A stretch of DNA of 64,000 bases from JBMDXK01 sp048594375 (GCA_048594375.1 JBMDXK010000041.1:62001-126000), one strand, 5' to 3'. Counted from the stretch's first letter, positions 1 through 9,036 are shown. Program-made: numbers and translations. The notes: generated by a model from the sequence alone, not told the origin.

Positions 1-1015
1 CGGCGCAAATAATTGCAGTAAAATCACCCACATCTTTTGCCGCAAGAAAGTAATGTTTCATGAAACGTTCCACATCCTTGGCGCCGGGATGAGGTTTATA
101 GCTGAGAAGCTGGGCGATTTGCGGTTGAAGATCAAATGTCAGCCGTTCTTCAGCGCGGTTGGCTATAAAATGCAAATGACAGCGCACAGCCCACAGCATA
201 CTTTCGCACGCGCGGAATCGGCGCAATTCCTGTGTGGTGAAAAGGCCTTTTTCTACCAGGTCGGAAATGTTGCGCACCCGATACACATATTTGGAAATCC
301 AGAAGAGGGTATTCAGATCCCGCAAACCGCCTTTGCCTTCTTTGACATTCGGCTCCACCATATAGCGTGAACCGCCGGTGCGCAGGTGCCGTGTTTCCCG
401 CTCATTGAGTTTTGCTGCAACAAATTCAGCTTCTGTTCCCGGTGCAATTTCACTATCAAAGCGGGTATCCAGCTGTGCGGCAAGAGCGGTATCCCCACAG
501 AGAAAACGGGCTTCAAGCATCGAGGTGCGAATGGTCATGTCGCTGAGCCCAAGACGGACACAATCATCCAGCGAGCGAATGGCATAGCCAACTTTCAAGC
601 CAGCATCCCATAGAATATAAAGCATTGCCTCCACAATACTTTCACCCCACTTGGAAGGGTTTTGAGGAGTCAGGAAGAGCAGATCGACATCAGAGAAGGG
701 GGCAAGTGTGCCGCGTCCATAGCCACCAACGGCCATTACGGCAATAGGTTCAGAAGATGCCCCATCGGCGGGAGGAAACAGTTCTTCTGTGGCGTGGGCA
801 TAAATCGCCTGAACAGTTTCATCCATCAACACGCAGAGATTTTGCGCACATACGGTGCCGCGCCGGTCTTTTTCCAAGGCCAGACGGGCTCGCTCACGGC
901 CTTCAAGCAAGGCGTGTCGCACGAAGCGTGCTGCTTTGACAAAGCCCTCTGGTGCGCGTTTGCGCGATGTGGGTGCAAGCGAAGCCAGTTGTTGGCGGAG
1001 TGATACGGTATTCAT
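1..1015 (-). CDS. glnD: [Protein-PII] uridylyltransferase/uridylyl-removing enzyme GlnD, N-terminal part
   Basis: GlnD senses glutamine and adds or removes UMP on PII proteins, linking nitrogen status to glutamine synthetase control in the cytoplasm. The first 338 codons are present and the rest lies beyond the left edge; family members run to about 900 residues. The nucleotidyltransferase signature is clear: GGYGRG at residues 97-102, then SDVDLLF with the metal-binding Asp109 and Asp111. The GlnD block EPNVKEGKGGLRDL lies at about 221-234. The HD and ACT domains would be in the missing part. The start is the ATG at 1015, 5 bases after the stop of the upstream amidohydrolase gene, so the two are probably co-transcribed. 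I translated this reading frame by hand. Confidence 0.93.
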   Translation of the reverse strand, partial: MNTVSLRQQLASLAPTSRKRAPEGFVKAARFVRHALLEGRERARLALEKDRRGTVCAQNLCVLMDETVQAIYAHATEELFPPADGASSEPIAVMAVGGYGRGTLAPFSDVDLLFLTPQNPSKWGESIVEAMLYILWDAGLKVGYAIRSLDDCVRLGLSDMTIRTSMLEARFLCGDTALAAQLDTRFDSEIAPGTEAEFVAAKLNERETRHLRTGGSRYMVEPNVKEGKGGLRDLNTLFWISKYVYRVRNISDLVEKGLFTTQELRRFRACESMLWAVRCHLHFIANRAEERLTFDLQPQIAQLLSYKPHPGAKDVERFMKHYFLAAKDVGDFTAIICA

Positions 1016-1020
1016 GGATT

Positions 1021-2193
1021 TTAAATCAGTGTGCGTTCAACCAGATGTTTCCAATAAGCTATCCCGACCGGCAAGATGGCATCGTTAAAATTGTAAGCGG
1101 GATGGTGCAGATTGGCCGAATCGCCATTGCCAAGAAAGACCATGGCGCCAGGACGTTTTTCCAGCATGAATGCAAAATCTTCTGCGCCCATTGATGGCGG
1201 TGTGTGCGGATCAACCGCATGATCTCCCACAACAATGCGGGCAATGCTGGCAGCATGTTCTGTCTGCAAGGGGTGGTTTACAGTTACGGGGTAATCACGC
1301 ACATAGTTGATGGCAGCATGGGCGCCAAAGGCGTGCGCGGTCGTGGTTACAATCTGGCGAATCCGCTCTTCCAGAATATCCCGTACCGCAGGATTAAGGC
1401 TTCGCGCTGTGCCTTTCATACGGACGGTTTGGGGGATGACATTATCCACCATGCCTGCTTGCAGAACTGTGATAGAAACCACTGCGGATTCAAGCGGATC
1501 AACGGAACGGCCAATAACCGATTGCAAGGCGGTAATAATATGCGCGGCTGCAAGCACCGGATCCACGCAAAGATGCGGACGTGCCGCATGGCCTCCGCGC
1601 CCCGTAACCTCAATGTGCAGCCGGTCTGCCGAGGCCATCATGGCACCGGAACGCATGGCAAAATGCCCGAGCGGAATGCCGGGAAAATTATGCATTCCAT
1701 ACCCTTCTTCAATGCCAAACTGCTCCATAAGGCCATCATCCAGCATAGCTTTTGCCCCCGCACCTCCTTCTTCCGCAGGTTGGAAAATCAACGCCACTGT
1801 ACCGCAAAAGTCCCGTGTCTGGCAGAGCAGGGCGGCGGCACCCAGCAGCATCGCCATATGCCCGTCATGGCCACAGGCGTGCATTTTTCCGGCATGAAGC
1901 GAGGCATAAGAGAGGCCGGTTTCTTCTAAGATGGGCAAGGCATCCATATCGGAGCGAAGCCCAATGGTGCGCGGGGTTCTGCCCGGGGCAGGGGAAAGCT
2001 TGCCGTTAATAACACCAACCACCCCGGATTTGCCAATGCCGGTTACAACGCGATCACATCCAAATTTTTCAAGTAGCGTTGCAACTTTTTGTGATGTGCG
2101 GGGAAGATCATAAAGCAATTCAGGATGCGCATGAAAATCGTGCCGCCATGCCACAGCATCAGGAATAATCGCAGCAACGGCATGTAAGGGCAT
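1021..2193 (-). CDS. M20 family amidohydrolase (hippurate hydrolase-like)
   Basis: A cytoplasmic dinuclear-metal hydrolase that removes acyl groups from amino acids; the true substrate cannot be told from sequence. The 390 residues match the usual length of the M20D group. Visible motifs are RHDFHAHPEL at residues 17-26, LRSDMDALP at 79-87, the metal site HACGHDGH at 105-112 and PAEEGG at 139-144. The ATG at 2193 has AGGA about nine bases upstream. The gene leads the pair with glnD, 5 bases downstream, but the link may only be shared transcription. Alternative names in the family include N-acyl-L-amino acid amidohydrolase and carboxypeptidase Ss1. Confidence 0.88.
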   Translation of the reverse strand: MPLHAVAAIIPDAVAWRHDFHAHPELLYDLPRTSQKVATLLEKFGCDRVVTGIGKSGVVGVINGKLSPAPGRTPRTIGLRSDMDALPILEETGLSYASLHAGKMHACGHDGHMAMLLGAAALLCQTRDFCGTVALIFQPAEEGGAGAKAMLDDGLMEQFGIEEGYGMHNFPGIPLGHFAMRSGAMMASADRLHIEVTGRGGHAARPHLCVDPVLAAAHIITALQSVIGRSVDPLESAVVSITVLQAGMVDNVIPQTVRMKGTARSLNPAVRDILEERIRQIVTTTAHAFGAHAAINYVRDYPVTVNHPLQTEHAASIARIVVGDHAVDPHTPPSMGAEDFAFMLEKRPGAMVFLGNGDSANLHHPAYNFNDAILPVGIAYWKHLVERTLI

Positions 2194-2291
2194 TTTTGTA
2201 ATTCCTGAAATTATGAATATTCGATTGGCAAGACATCATAGAAATACAAAAGTAATGCGCAATCAGGGCAAAGGGCAAGAGCCTATGCGCT

Positions 2292-2327
2292 AAACGGAAA
2301 AAGCGCACAGGATAAACTGTGCGCTTT
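2292..2327 (-). terminator. Rho-independent terminator of the capsule export lipoprotein gene
   Basis: An 11-bp perfect inverted repeat (2300-2310 paired with 2317-2327, stem AAAGCGCACAG) with a six-base loop. Read on the minus strand, the stem is followed by a run of T. It lies 46 bases downstream of the stop of the gene at 2373-3497 and points the right way for it. Confidence 0.8.
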
Positions 2328-2372
2328 GACCAACAGTATCGCGGCGATCAACCCTTAATGCAAGGGCGGAGA

Positions 2373-3497
2373 CTAATCCGCCAGCCTTTGAAGATTTGCA
2401 CCCGCAGAAGCCACAGAATTGACACCACTCACCAGCCGCATGAATTGTGCAACCTGCGCCAGCGGGGCGCTGGATGTGTACACAACGTCTTTTGAGCGTA
2501 CATAGAAGTTATTTGCAAAGAAGTAGCTGTTCGGATTTTTCATATCGACCCTATAAACCACAGGAACGCGATCACCGAAACGACCATCATAATTTTTAAT
2601 CAGCGCGCGCGCCAACCGATCCGTTTCATAGCGGAAGATAAACACACCGCGGACGTTGGCAGTATTGGCATCAAGGCCGGATGCTTTACCCATGGCTTCA
2701 AGCAGGGTCATTTTTTCCGTATCAATCGGCAAAGTGCCACTGCGTTTGGTGGAGCCAAACACGGTAAAGGTGCGTGGTGAGCGGGTAACAAAGATTTTAT
2801 CACCGGGGCGCAGATAAATATTATCGGCGGAAGAGTGCATAAGCTGGCTTACGCTGACAGCGCCGGATACACTTCCGCGCACCAGCAATACCTGACTTTC
2901 GTAAGCGGAGTAGCGGGAGCCACCCGCATTGGCAACCGCATCAAGCACGCGGTCGCCAGAGGCTACCAGCGGGTAGCGACCCGGATTGCTCACATCGCCA
3001 CTAACCACAACGGTATTTGCGACATTTTGCGAAATGGTCACCAAGGCTTGCGGCTGGATGGCTTTGCCATCAAGACCGGCAATAATGGCTTTTTCCAATG
3101 CTTCGGTGGTGCGGCCACGGGCTCTGACTTCACCCGCATAAGGGATAGAGATCATGCCATTGGCACCCACAGTGGTGCTAAACTGCACCCGCGCACCGCT
3201 GTCCGAAGAAAAAAGGCCGCCTTGTCCAGCCTCGAACAGAACAATCGAAAGGGTATCACCCACCCCGATGACTTGCGTTTGTGCCGGAGTGTGAGCTGCA
3301 AAGCGTGAAGAAAAAGGCGGCTCTTCCAAGGCATTGATGGCATTCGCTGTCTCATGGGAGAGATCAACCAGCAAATAAGGGCGCTGATTTTCTTCTTTCT
3401 TGCTGGCCATGATATCGCTGGCGGTAGGCCCGTCGGAGGGCATCAGGGAGCAGGCCGCAGTCAGAGAGGCGACGATAATAGCAGCAACAAGTTTCAT
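2373..3497 (-). CDS. Capsular polysaccharide export lipoprotein (Wza/BexD/CtrA-like)
   Basis: Outer-membrane polysaccharide export protein, which forms the exit channel for capsule polymer. From the ATG at 3497 it has 374 residues, close to BexD/CtrA/Wza and shorter than E. coli KpsD. A lipoprotein signal peptide ends in the lipobox LTAAC with Cys16. The polysaccharide export domain starts near VIGVGDTLSI and contains SIPYAGEV. SLBB-like repeats follow, with VVVSGDVSNPGRYPL and VFGSTKRSGTLPI. An in-frame start further upstream (to 3614) would put 39 unlikely residues before the signal peptide. The adjacent ATG at 3500 is equally possible. It lies downstream of, and on the same strand as, the sulfatase and kpsC genes. 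Confidence 0.88.
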   Translation of the reverse strand: MKLVAAIIVASLTAACSLMPSDGPTASDIMASKKEENQRPYLLVDLSHETANAINALEEPPFSSRFAAHTPAQTQVIGVGDTLSIVLFEAGQGGLFSSDSGARVQFSTTVGANGMISIPYAGEVRARGRTTEALEKAIIAGLDGKAIQPQALVTISQNVANTVVVSGDVSNPGRYPLVASGDRVLDAVANAGGSRYSAYESQVLLVRGSVSGAVSVSQLMHSSADNIYLRPGDKIFVTRSPRTFTVFGSTKRSGTLPIDTEKMTLLEAMGKASGLDANTANVRGVFIFRYETDRLARALIKNYDGRFGDRVPVVYRVDMKNPNSYFFANNFYVRSKDVVYTSSAPLAQVAQFMRLVSGVNSVASAGANLQRLAD

Positions 3498-3500
3498 CAT

Positions 3501-3820
3501 GGGTGCAGGCTTCACGCAGGTTCCGTCTTTCAAAACGAATATTAAAAAATATGATTCAATCTGGAACAACAATTCAGGCAATTGTGTAGCAATCTGTCGA
3601 ATATTATTCATCATGTACAGTTATTTTTAAGCATGGCGCTTGAAAAGATGTGCATGAGATCAAATTTATGGTTACTTTCTGTTAAGATGTAATGAACAAG
3701 TCAACGTCTATCATTTTCTAATACTTTTTCCAATTGCTTAAAAGATAATCGGAGAGCGGACGCATGTGGAAAACGCGCAAAAGTATCAGAACATAACACT
3801 CCATCATTTTGGTACAGGGC
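3501..3820 (-). other. 320-bp AT-rich spacer inside the capsule locus
   Basis: No convincing coding frame, hairpin terminator or RNA gene is visible between the sulfatase stop and the export lipoprotein start. The stretch is AT-rich and probably carries a separate promoter for the lipoprotein gene, but I cannot assign -35 and -10 boxes with confidence. Confidence 0.4.
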
Positions 3821-5296
3821 CTATGCCTGTCCTAAAATCATACGGGTAAGGTCATGAGCATAAAGGGGAATATTTGCCGGAGGCTGGGTGACTGGACGGT
3901 TACTCCAGATAAAATATTCGGTCTCCAGCCGGTTTCCGATGTCAAGCTGAAGTGTGCGGGCGGGGACATGATCCCCCCATGCGCACAGGAGTACTTCCCG
4001 ATCAAGCGATGCCAAAGCAGTGTGCAAGGCGCCGAGCATTCTGTCGGTATGCAAAAGATGATGATAGTATTGCTCAACGGGATCATCAATGCCTTCAAGG
4101 CGGCCTGACTGCCAAGGGCCATGATTCTCAAGGGTTACAGCCATGATAAACAGCGGCTCTTTGCATTGTTGTGCAAGACTTGAGACAGCATCGCCCACGG
4201 CAGCATCACAGACATAAGGCCCATGGCGGGCGCAATCGTGAAAATCCTGCTCGGCAAAAAAGTGCTGGAACCCCAATGCGGGAATCACTTTATCGCGCCG
4301 GAAAAAACGCGAATCGTGCGGATGCAGGAAAGCGGTCTGATAGCCTGCCTGAGCAAAGCGTAAAGGAAGCGTGGGCAGCGTAAAGCGATCAAGCACGAGA
4401 TAGGGATCAGTGGCGTCAATACCAAAGGCTTCGGGAGACAGGCCGGTAAGGACAGCTGCTTCTGTACGCATCGTATAAGCACCCTCTGCTGGCACATGCA
4501 GGGAGCCATGCACAAGGCTTGTTTCACGCAGAGAGGCGGTATGGACAAGCGAAGGTCCATAATGCAGACCGCGATGGTGCAAATCCACAAAGGATTCAAG
4601 CTGAATGCAGATTACCACGGGAGCAGCATCTGTGCGCAAACGCGGCAATTGATGCGCTTGATGCAGCGCAATGGCAGAGGGGCGAGCCGCATGGCAGCGC
4701 GCAAATGAGACAAGAAGCAATGTGGCAAGCAGGCCATAAGAGGCATGATTATCAGGCTCTGGTAAGATCAGGAGTGCGTGAGCCATATGTCCCAGCCGGT
4801 CACGGTAAAAGAGTCCTGCCGCCAGAGCCATACAAAACAGAATTAAAAGCAGTCCGCGCAAGCCAAGGGGTGGCTCAAGGCTGAACCAGAGCAACGTTGC
4901 TGCTAACAAGAGAGCAATCACCCCCAAGATCCCGATTTGCACAACGGGCTTCATCACGGCATCAAGGTAGTAGAGCCTTGGATTTTCTATTGCTTGCCGC
5001 ACCAGATAAAAATCGGTAACCACAAGCGGTTCTGCAAGAATTTTGCGTTTGATAACACTGATACAAAGCATAACACTTGCCGTTGCCAGCAGCACAAAAG
5101 CACTGTGCCATGGGCGATCCGAAAGCACAAAAAGGCCGCAATAAGCCAGCAAGAAAACGCCCGCCTGATAGGCTTTGGCGATTATCGTCGAGCGATGCAA
5201 AGAAGGAAGCAAGCGAGCGTGACCACTCAAAGCGTCCAGCAGATGCACGCTCACAAGCAGCATTATGAATGGGAGAAAAAAAGAAATAACAATCAT
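3821..5296 (-). CDS. LTA synthase family sulfatase-fold membrane protein
   Basis: Predicted membrane-bound phosphoglycerol or phosphoethanolamine transferase-like enzyme of the alkaline phosphatase/sulfatase fold, acting on the periplasmic face. The first 210 of 491 residues hold several hydrophobic segments (about 1-22, 45-60, 64-83, 117-140, 147-164, 187-200). The catalytic domain shows QLESF at 232-236 (metal ligand Glu234), Thr275 in AYTMRTE as probable nucleophile, ENHGPW at 390-395 and WGDH at 440-443. The start overlaps the kpsC stop by four bases (ATGA at 5293-5296), so the two are translationally coupled. That coupling suggests it decorates the capsule or its lipid anchor; this is inference, and the donor and acceptor are unknown. 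Confidence 0.82.
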   Translation of the reverse strand: MIVISFFLPFIMLLVSVHLLDALSGHARLLPSLHRSTIIAKAYQAGVFLLAYCGLFVLSDRPWHSAFVLLATASVMLCISVIKRKILAEPLVVTDFYLVRQAIENPRLYYLDAVMKPVVQIGILGVIALLLAATLLWFSLEPPLGLRGLLLILFCMALAAGLFYRDRLGHMAHALLILPEPDNHASYGLLATLLLVSFARCHAARPSAIALHQAHQLPRLRTDAAPVVICIQLESFVDLHHRGLHYGPSLVHTASLRETSLVHGSLHVPAEGAYTMRTEAAVLTGLSPEAFGIDATDPYLVLDRFTLPTLPLRFAQAGYQTAFLHPHDSRFFRRDKVIPALGFQHFFAEQDFHDCARHGPYVCDAAVGDAVSSLAQQCKEPLFIMAVTLENHGPWQSGRLEGIDDPVEQYYHHLLHTDRMLGALHTALASLDREVLLCAWGDHVPARTLQLDIGNRLETEYFIWSNRPVTQPPANIPLYAHDLTRMILGQA

Positions 5297-6381
5297 TGCC
5301 TTCTCCGGCGGTCAAGCGCACCAAAAAGCAAGTGCCTGCTCCGCGCGTAAATATGTTGCAGCGTGTGCGCTATGGTGGAAGGCGTAGCGCTGGCCTCTGC
5401 AAGTGCGGTTAATGTTTCTTCTGCGGAACACGCGCGGCCTGTAACGGGATGGATATAGCGCGGATAAAGGAGGAGTGTGGCGGCAACAAGTTCTGCCATT
5501 GAACGGTGCTTGCCACGGCGCGGATGTGGCAGCAGATCTTCCGTCAAGCCCCACCCTGCATAGAACGGTTGCCCGTGTGTTGTTACAGTGAGGCCGCGTA
5601 CAAGCGCTTCAAACCCAGCCAGCGATGTCATTGTTTCTACATGGTGGCATTCATCGTAAAGATCAGTAATCGAGCGATCCGTCACGGTGCGGTTTGCAAG
5701 TTGTTCAAGGCGCTCAGGAGCAATCGCGCCTTGCCGATACCCTGCTGCAACGTCAGGGTGAGGTTTATAGATGATATATGCTGCGGGATGGCGTTTGCGT
5801 ACTGCCTCCAGCAAATGCAAATTTGTTGTGATATAGGGAGAGCCAAAGCGAATGGAGGCATCGTCTTCCACTTGGCCAGGCACCAGAATTGCGCGTTGGC
5901 CTGCTGGCACCAAAGGTTCGTGTGAACGCTGTCCAATATTGTATTTGGTAACGCGCAACTGGCGCAGCTTTGCCAGAATATGTTCAGCGCGTGTGATAAG
6001 TGCCGATGGAAAGTTGCCTGCATTTAACAGATTTTCGAGATCGGATGGTGTGCGCGGATCATAATAAATACCGCAACCATCCATCACCAGCGAACAGGGT
6101 TTGGTAAAGGCCGCGCCCAGACCCACAGAACGCAAAAAACCATCTTCAATGCGCAGTACCGGCAGGGTGAGGTTTGCTGCTTGCTCGATGAGCGCACTTT
6201 TACTGTGCGATGCCCAAACGCCCAGCGTTGCACAATGTTGATGTGCGAGACGCAAGGCTTTTGCGGGGGACGAAACAAACCGTATCGGATGATAGATATG
6301 TGCGAGCATTGTATGCACTGCGGGCTGTTTCCAGCGGGAAATACCCGTACAGATGAGGGCGGTTGATGTGGGGTTGGTCAT
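5293..6381 (-). CDS. kpsC: Capsule beta-Kdo transferase, single KpsC-type module
   Basis: KpsC extends the poly-Kdo linker between lysophosphatidylglycerol and group 2-type capsule. This protein of 362 residues carries one Capsule_synth module, whereas E. coli KpsC has two in about 670 residues. Motifs seen are LRIEDGFLRSVGLG, ILVPGQVEDDASI, IIYKPHPDV, ETMTSLAGFEALVRG and PFYAGWGLT; from memory these match the second (C-terminal) KpsC module best. I chose the ATG at 6381, which has GGA about eight bases upstream. An in-frame ATG at 6438 would add 19 residues without family character. It is coupled to the sulfatase gene and divergent from kpsS. Confidence 0.85.
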   Translation of the reverse strand: MTNPTSTALICTGISRWKQPAVHTMLAHIYHPIRFVSSPAKALRLAHQHCATLGVWASHSKSALIEQAANLTLPVLRIEDGFLRSVGLGAAFTKPCSLVMDGCGIYYDPRTPSDLENLLNAGNFPSALITRAEHILAKLRQLRVTKYNIGQRSHEPLVPAGQRAILVPGQVEDDASIRFGSPYITTNLHLLEAVRKRHPAAYIIYKPHPDVAAGYRQGAIAPERLEQLANRTVTDRSITDLYDECHHVETMTSLAGFEALVRGLTVTTHGQPFYAGWGLTEDLLPHPRRGKHRSMAELVAATLLLYPRYIHPVTGRACSAEETLTALAEASATPSTIAHTLQHIYARSRHLLFGALDRRRRQ

Positions 6382-6528
6382 TATTTGTCCATAAGGAACA
6401 GGTTTGATTTGTCTTGCGGTTGTATCCACTGAAAACATATGAAAACATGCGCTTCCATCAAGGACAGCGACCCCTTATAGATGAGTCGGAAGCGGCTTTA
6501 ATAAGAAACACAACGGGAAAGAAGTCAA

Positions 6529-7752
6529 ATGTCAGCTTTGGTGCAGCCTTCTGCAACGCGCCGCTTTTTGTTTCTTCAGGGCGTTGCTTCACCATTTTTC
6601 TCACAGCTTGGATATGCCCTGAGAGAGCAAGGATGCGAAACATTCAAGATTCATATTTGTTTGGGAGATCGGTTTTTTTGGCGGGGAGGGAGGCAGTTTT
6701 CCTATCAAGGGCGTTTTTCAAACTGGCATCGTTACATACGGGATTTTATTATCCGCGAAAAAATCACAGATCTTATTTTGTTTGGAGATTGTCGCCCCTA
6801 TCACGCCGTTGCGCTGGAGGAAGCGAGAAAACAAAACATTCGGCTGCATATTTTTGAGGAAGGCTATTACCGTCCCAACTGGATTACACTGGAGCATGAA
6901 GCGGTAAATGCGGGTTCTTCGCTGCCGCGTACTTCTGAGGCGATTCACGCTGCTGCTTCTGTGTTGCCGCGTAGTGGCCGCGCCATAAGGGTGCAGAACA
7001 GTTTTGTGCGCCGCGCTGTCTGGGATATCGTGGCCAATTGCGCAACAGCATTCGGAATTGGACTTTATCCTTTTTACCGGCATCATCGTCCTGTGAGTCC
7101 AATTGTGGAATATCTAGCGTGGATCCCACGCCTGATACAGCGGAAAAGCCGCAATCAGGAAGCCGAAAAAGCCATTGATAATCTCATTTCAGCCACTGAT
7201 AAAAATATTTTTCTGTTGCCGCTGCAATTGGATAGCGATTACCAGATTCGCAATTATTCTGCATCTCCGGATATGAAGGCGGTTATGGAGCAGGTTGTGG
7301 AGTCTTTTGCGGCACATGCGCCTGCGGATGCCTGTCTGGTGGTAAAGGTGCATCCGCTTGATAATGGAATGGCATGTCATCGCAAAGCATTGCAGCAGAT
7401 TGTGCAAAAATTCGGTGTCGAAAAGCGGGTTATTGGCATTGATGGCGGCAATCTTGGCCGCATATTGCGCCATTCAACAGGCATAGTGGTTGTAAATTCT
7501 ACGGTGGGTTTGCACGCACTGCGTGGCAACCGCGCCGTCAAAGTTCTAGGCGAGGCTTTTTACAATATTGAGGGTCTGACGGCGCAAAATTCGCTGGATG
7601 CGTTCTGGAAAAATCCTGTATTTCCAGACCGCAAGCTTTATCGGGATTTTCATCGGGTTGTGATGGCGCAAACCCAGATCAATGGTGGCTACTACTCCCG
7701 GCAGGGTGTTGATATTGCTGTAAAGTGCGTGATTGAACGCATCGTGGCATAA
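6529..7752 (+). CDS. kpsS: Capsule polysaccharide Kdo transferase KpsS
   Basis: KpsS adds the first beta-Kdo to the phosphatidylglycerol acceptor of the capsule anchor, on the cytoplasmic side. The 407-residue length fits. Family motifs are FLFLQGVASPFF at 13-23, ILFGDCRPYH at 83-92, the acceptor-region block FEEGYYRPNW at 109-118, and KVHPLDNG in the C-terminal half. It starts divergently from kpsC across a 147-bp spacer that must hold both promoters. The SDR gene follows after 16 bases on the same strand. Confidence 0.87.
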   Translation: MSALVQPSATRRFLFLQGVASPFFSQLGYALREQGCETFKIHICLGDRFFWRGGRQFSYQGRFSNWHRYIRDFIIREKITDLILFGDCRPYHAVALEEARKQNIRLHIFEEGYYRPNWITLEHEAVNAGSSLPRTSEAIHAAASVLPRSGRAIRVQNSFVRRAVWDIVANCATAFGIGLYPFYRHHRPVSPIVEYLAWIPRLIQRKSRNQEAEKAIDNLISATDKNIFLLPLQLDSDYQIRNYSASPDMKAVMEQVVESFAAHAPADACLVVKVHPLDNGMACHRKALQQIVQKFGVEKRVIGIDGGNLGRILRHSTGIVVVNSTVGLHALRGNRAVKVLGEAFYNIEGLTAQNSLDAFWKNPVFPDRKLYRDFHRVVMAQTQINGGYYSRQGVDIAVKCVIERIVA

Positions 7753-7768
7753 AAAATCAGAGGCATAC

Positions 7769-8590
7769 ATGCAGACAATTTTAATAACGGGCGGTGGGCG
7801 TGGGATTGGTGCGGCTCTGGCAAAATATTATGCTGCCCGTTCCATCCGGTTAATTCTGATTGGGCGTACAGCGGAAACTTTGGCGGCAACGGCCGAAATC
7901 TGCCGTTTGCGCGGCGCTGAAGTGCATGAAATAATCGCGGATGTAGGGGTGTCGGAAAACATTTGCCCCATTTTGCAAGAATGGGATGCGCGATATCCCG
8001 TTGATCTGGTCATTGCCAATGCGGGTGTGTCTGCGGGACGTACTGAAAGCGGTACGCTGGAAGCATGGCAGAATGCCGCAGCGGTTGCGCGGACTAATCT
8101 TGAAGGTGTGGTGAATACTGTTGCGCCGCTTGCCGAAGCTATGCGAAAACGGGGCAAGGGGCAAATTGCCTTGGTCAGTTCCTTGGCGGGATTATTGCCC
8201 TTGCCTGATTCTCCCAGCTACTGCGGCAGCAAGGCCGGGGTTATTGCCTACGGACGGGCGCTGGATACCATGTTGAGACGTCAGGGGGTTCCAGTCACAG
8301 TATTTTGTCCGGGCTTTATTGAAAGCGATATGAGCGCACGGTTCAGCGGAGAGAAGCCTTTCCAGCTTTCTGCTGAAAAAGCGGCACAGAAAATGGCGTT
8401 GTGGATCAGGAAAAAGAGGCGGCTGGTTGCGTTTCCCTGGCAGATGGCCATTCCCGCACTGCTTGCCCAAAGGCTGCCACTTCCTTTCCAGGCGTGGATA
8501 CTCGCGCGGGTTTCACGGTTTACCGTTCAGCCTGAACCTATCCTTGACGGGCGGGTGTCTGAACAATCAGGCCATCAAGATCCTCTGTGA
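7769..8590 (+). CDS. SDR family NAD(P)-dependent oxidoreductase
   Basis: Short-chain dehydrogenase/reductase of 273 residues. The cofactor loop TGGGRGIG is at residues 7-14, NAG at 84-86, and the catalytic Ser138, Tyr151 and Lys155 (YCGSK) are intact. The ATG at 7769 has AGAGG five bases upstream, so an in-frame start at 7733 inside kpsS is not needed. Its position 16 bases behind kpsS suggests a role with the capsule, for example sugar modification, but the substrate is not readable from sequence. The last 53 bases overlap the 3' end of the convergent ferredoxin gene. Confidence 0.85.
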   Translation: MQTILITGGGRGIGAALAKYYAARSIRLILIGRTAETLAATAEICRLRGAEVHEIIADVGVSENICPILQEWDARYPVDLVIANAGVSAGRTESGTLEAWQNAAAVARTNLEGVVNTVAPLAEAMRKRGKGQIALVSSLAGLLPLPDSPSYCGSKAGVIAYGRALDTMLRRQGVPVTVFCPGFIESDMSARFSGEKPFQLSAEKAAQKMALWIRKKRRLVAFPWQMAIPALLAQRLPLPFQAWILARVSRFTVQPEPILDGRVSEQSGHQDPL

Positions 8591-8858
8591 TCTTAATCTG
8601 ACAGGAAAGGCGACTGCTGGGACGCACATCATAGGCAAAATCCAGCATATCTTCTTCCATGGGAGTGGGGCCTCCGGTCACGTTAAGCCAGTTTTCATCC
8701 ACATAGACATGACATGTGGCGCAGGAGCAGGCTCCACCGCATTCTGCCTCGATTTCAGGCACGAGGTTGTGGAGGGCCACTTCCATAACAGTGCTGCCTG
8801 TTTCGCCTTCCACAGTGCGGGAAGTACCAGCAGAGTCAATAAAGGTGATTGCGGGCAT
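8538..8858 (-). CDS. 2Fe-2S ferredoxin, adrenodoxin type
   Basis: Soluble electron carrier of 106 residues. The cluster ligands follow the adrenodoxin/ISC pattern: Cys40, Cys46, Cys49 and Cys86, in ECGGACSCATCH and RLSCQI. Cys44 is an extra cysteine in the loop. The region EDMLDFAYDVRPSSRL is typical of the ferredoxins that serve Fe-S assembly or cytochrome P450 systems in alphaproteobacteria. No partner reductase or isc gene is in the window. The gene stands alone and its 3' end lies inside the SDR gene of the opposite strand. Confidence 0.9.
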   Translation of the reverse strand: MPAITFIDSAGTSRTVEGETGSTVMEVALHNLVPEIEAECGGACSCATCHVYVDENWLNVTGGPTPMEEDMLDFAYDVRPSSRLSCQIKITEDLDGLIVQTPARQG

Positions 8859-8892
8859 GAGAGAGTTTCCGTAGGTTAAAATGCTTTTGAAT

Positions 8893-8922
8893 GGGCTCTA
8901 TAAAACATTCTCCTGTAAAAGA
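8893..8922. repeat. Member of a short palindromic intergenic element family (element i)
   Basis: The minus strand here reads TCTTTTACAGGAG followed by TTTTATAGAGCCC. This aligns closely with the minus strand of the element near 16301-16330 (TCTTTTATTGGGAG, then TTTATAGAGCTC). It lies between the ferredoxin start and the rpmH promoter. The similarity is read by eye. Confidence 0.4.
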
Positions 8923-9006
8923 CTATGGTTTTGTGACTGAAAAGCAAGGCTTATGCTGCCGGAAAAATCAGACACAAAGAAATGTGGAGCATCAACGCAA
9001 AGGCCA

Positions 9007-9036
9007 TTGACATTTTACAATCATATTCCTTATAAA
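9007..9036 (+). promoter_or_regulatory. Sigma70-type promoter of the rpmH-rnpA-yidC operon
   Basis: A consensus -35 box TTGACA at 9007-9012, a 17-base spacer, and a -10 box TTATAA or TATAAA at 9030-9036. Transcription would start near 9043, about 110 bases before the rpmH start, leaving a leader that contains the small hairpin CCTCACCCGTGGGG. Confidence 0.7.

Noticed and set aside
1204..1929. Plus-strand open frame opposite the amidohydrolase gene
   Set aside because: The M20 metal motifs on the minus strand settle the coding strand.
3821..5296. Plain arylsulfatase
   Set aside because: The Cys/Ser-x-Pro-x-Arg sulfatase signature is absent; the N-terminal helices, the Thr in AYTMRTE and the QLESF and WGDH motifs fit the LTA synthase-like group.
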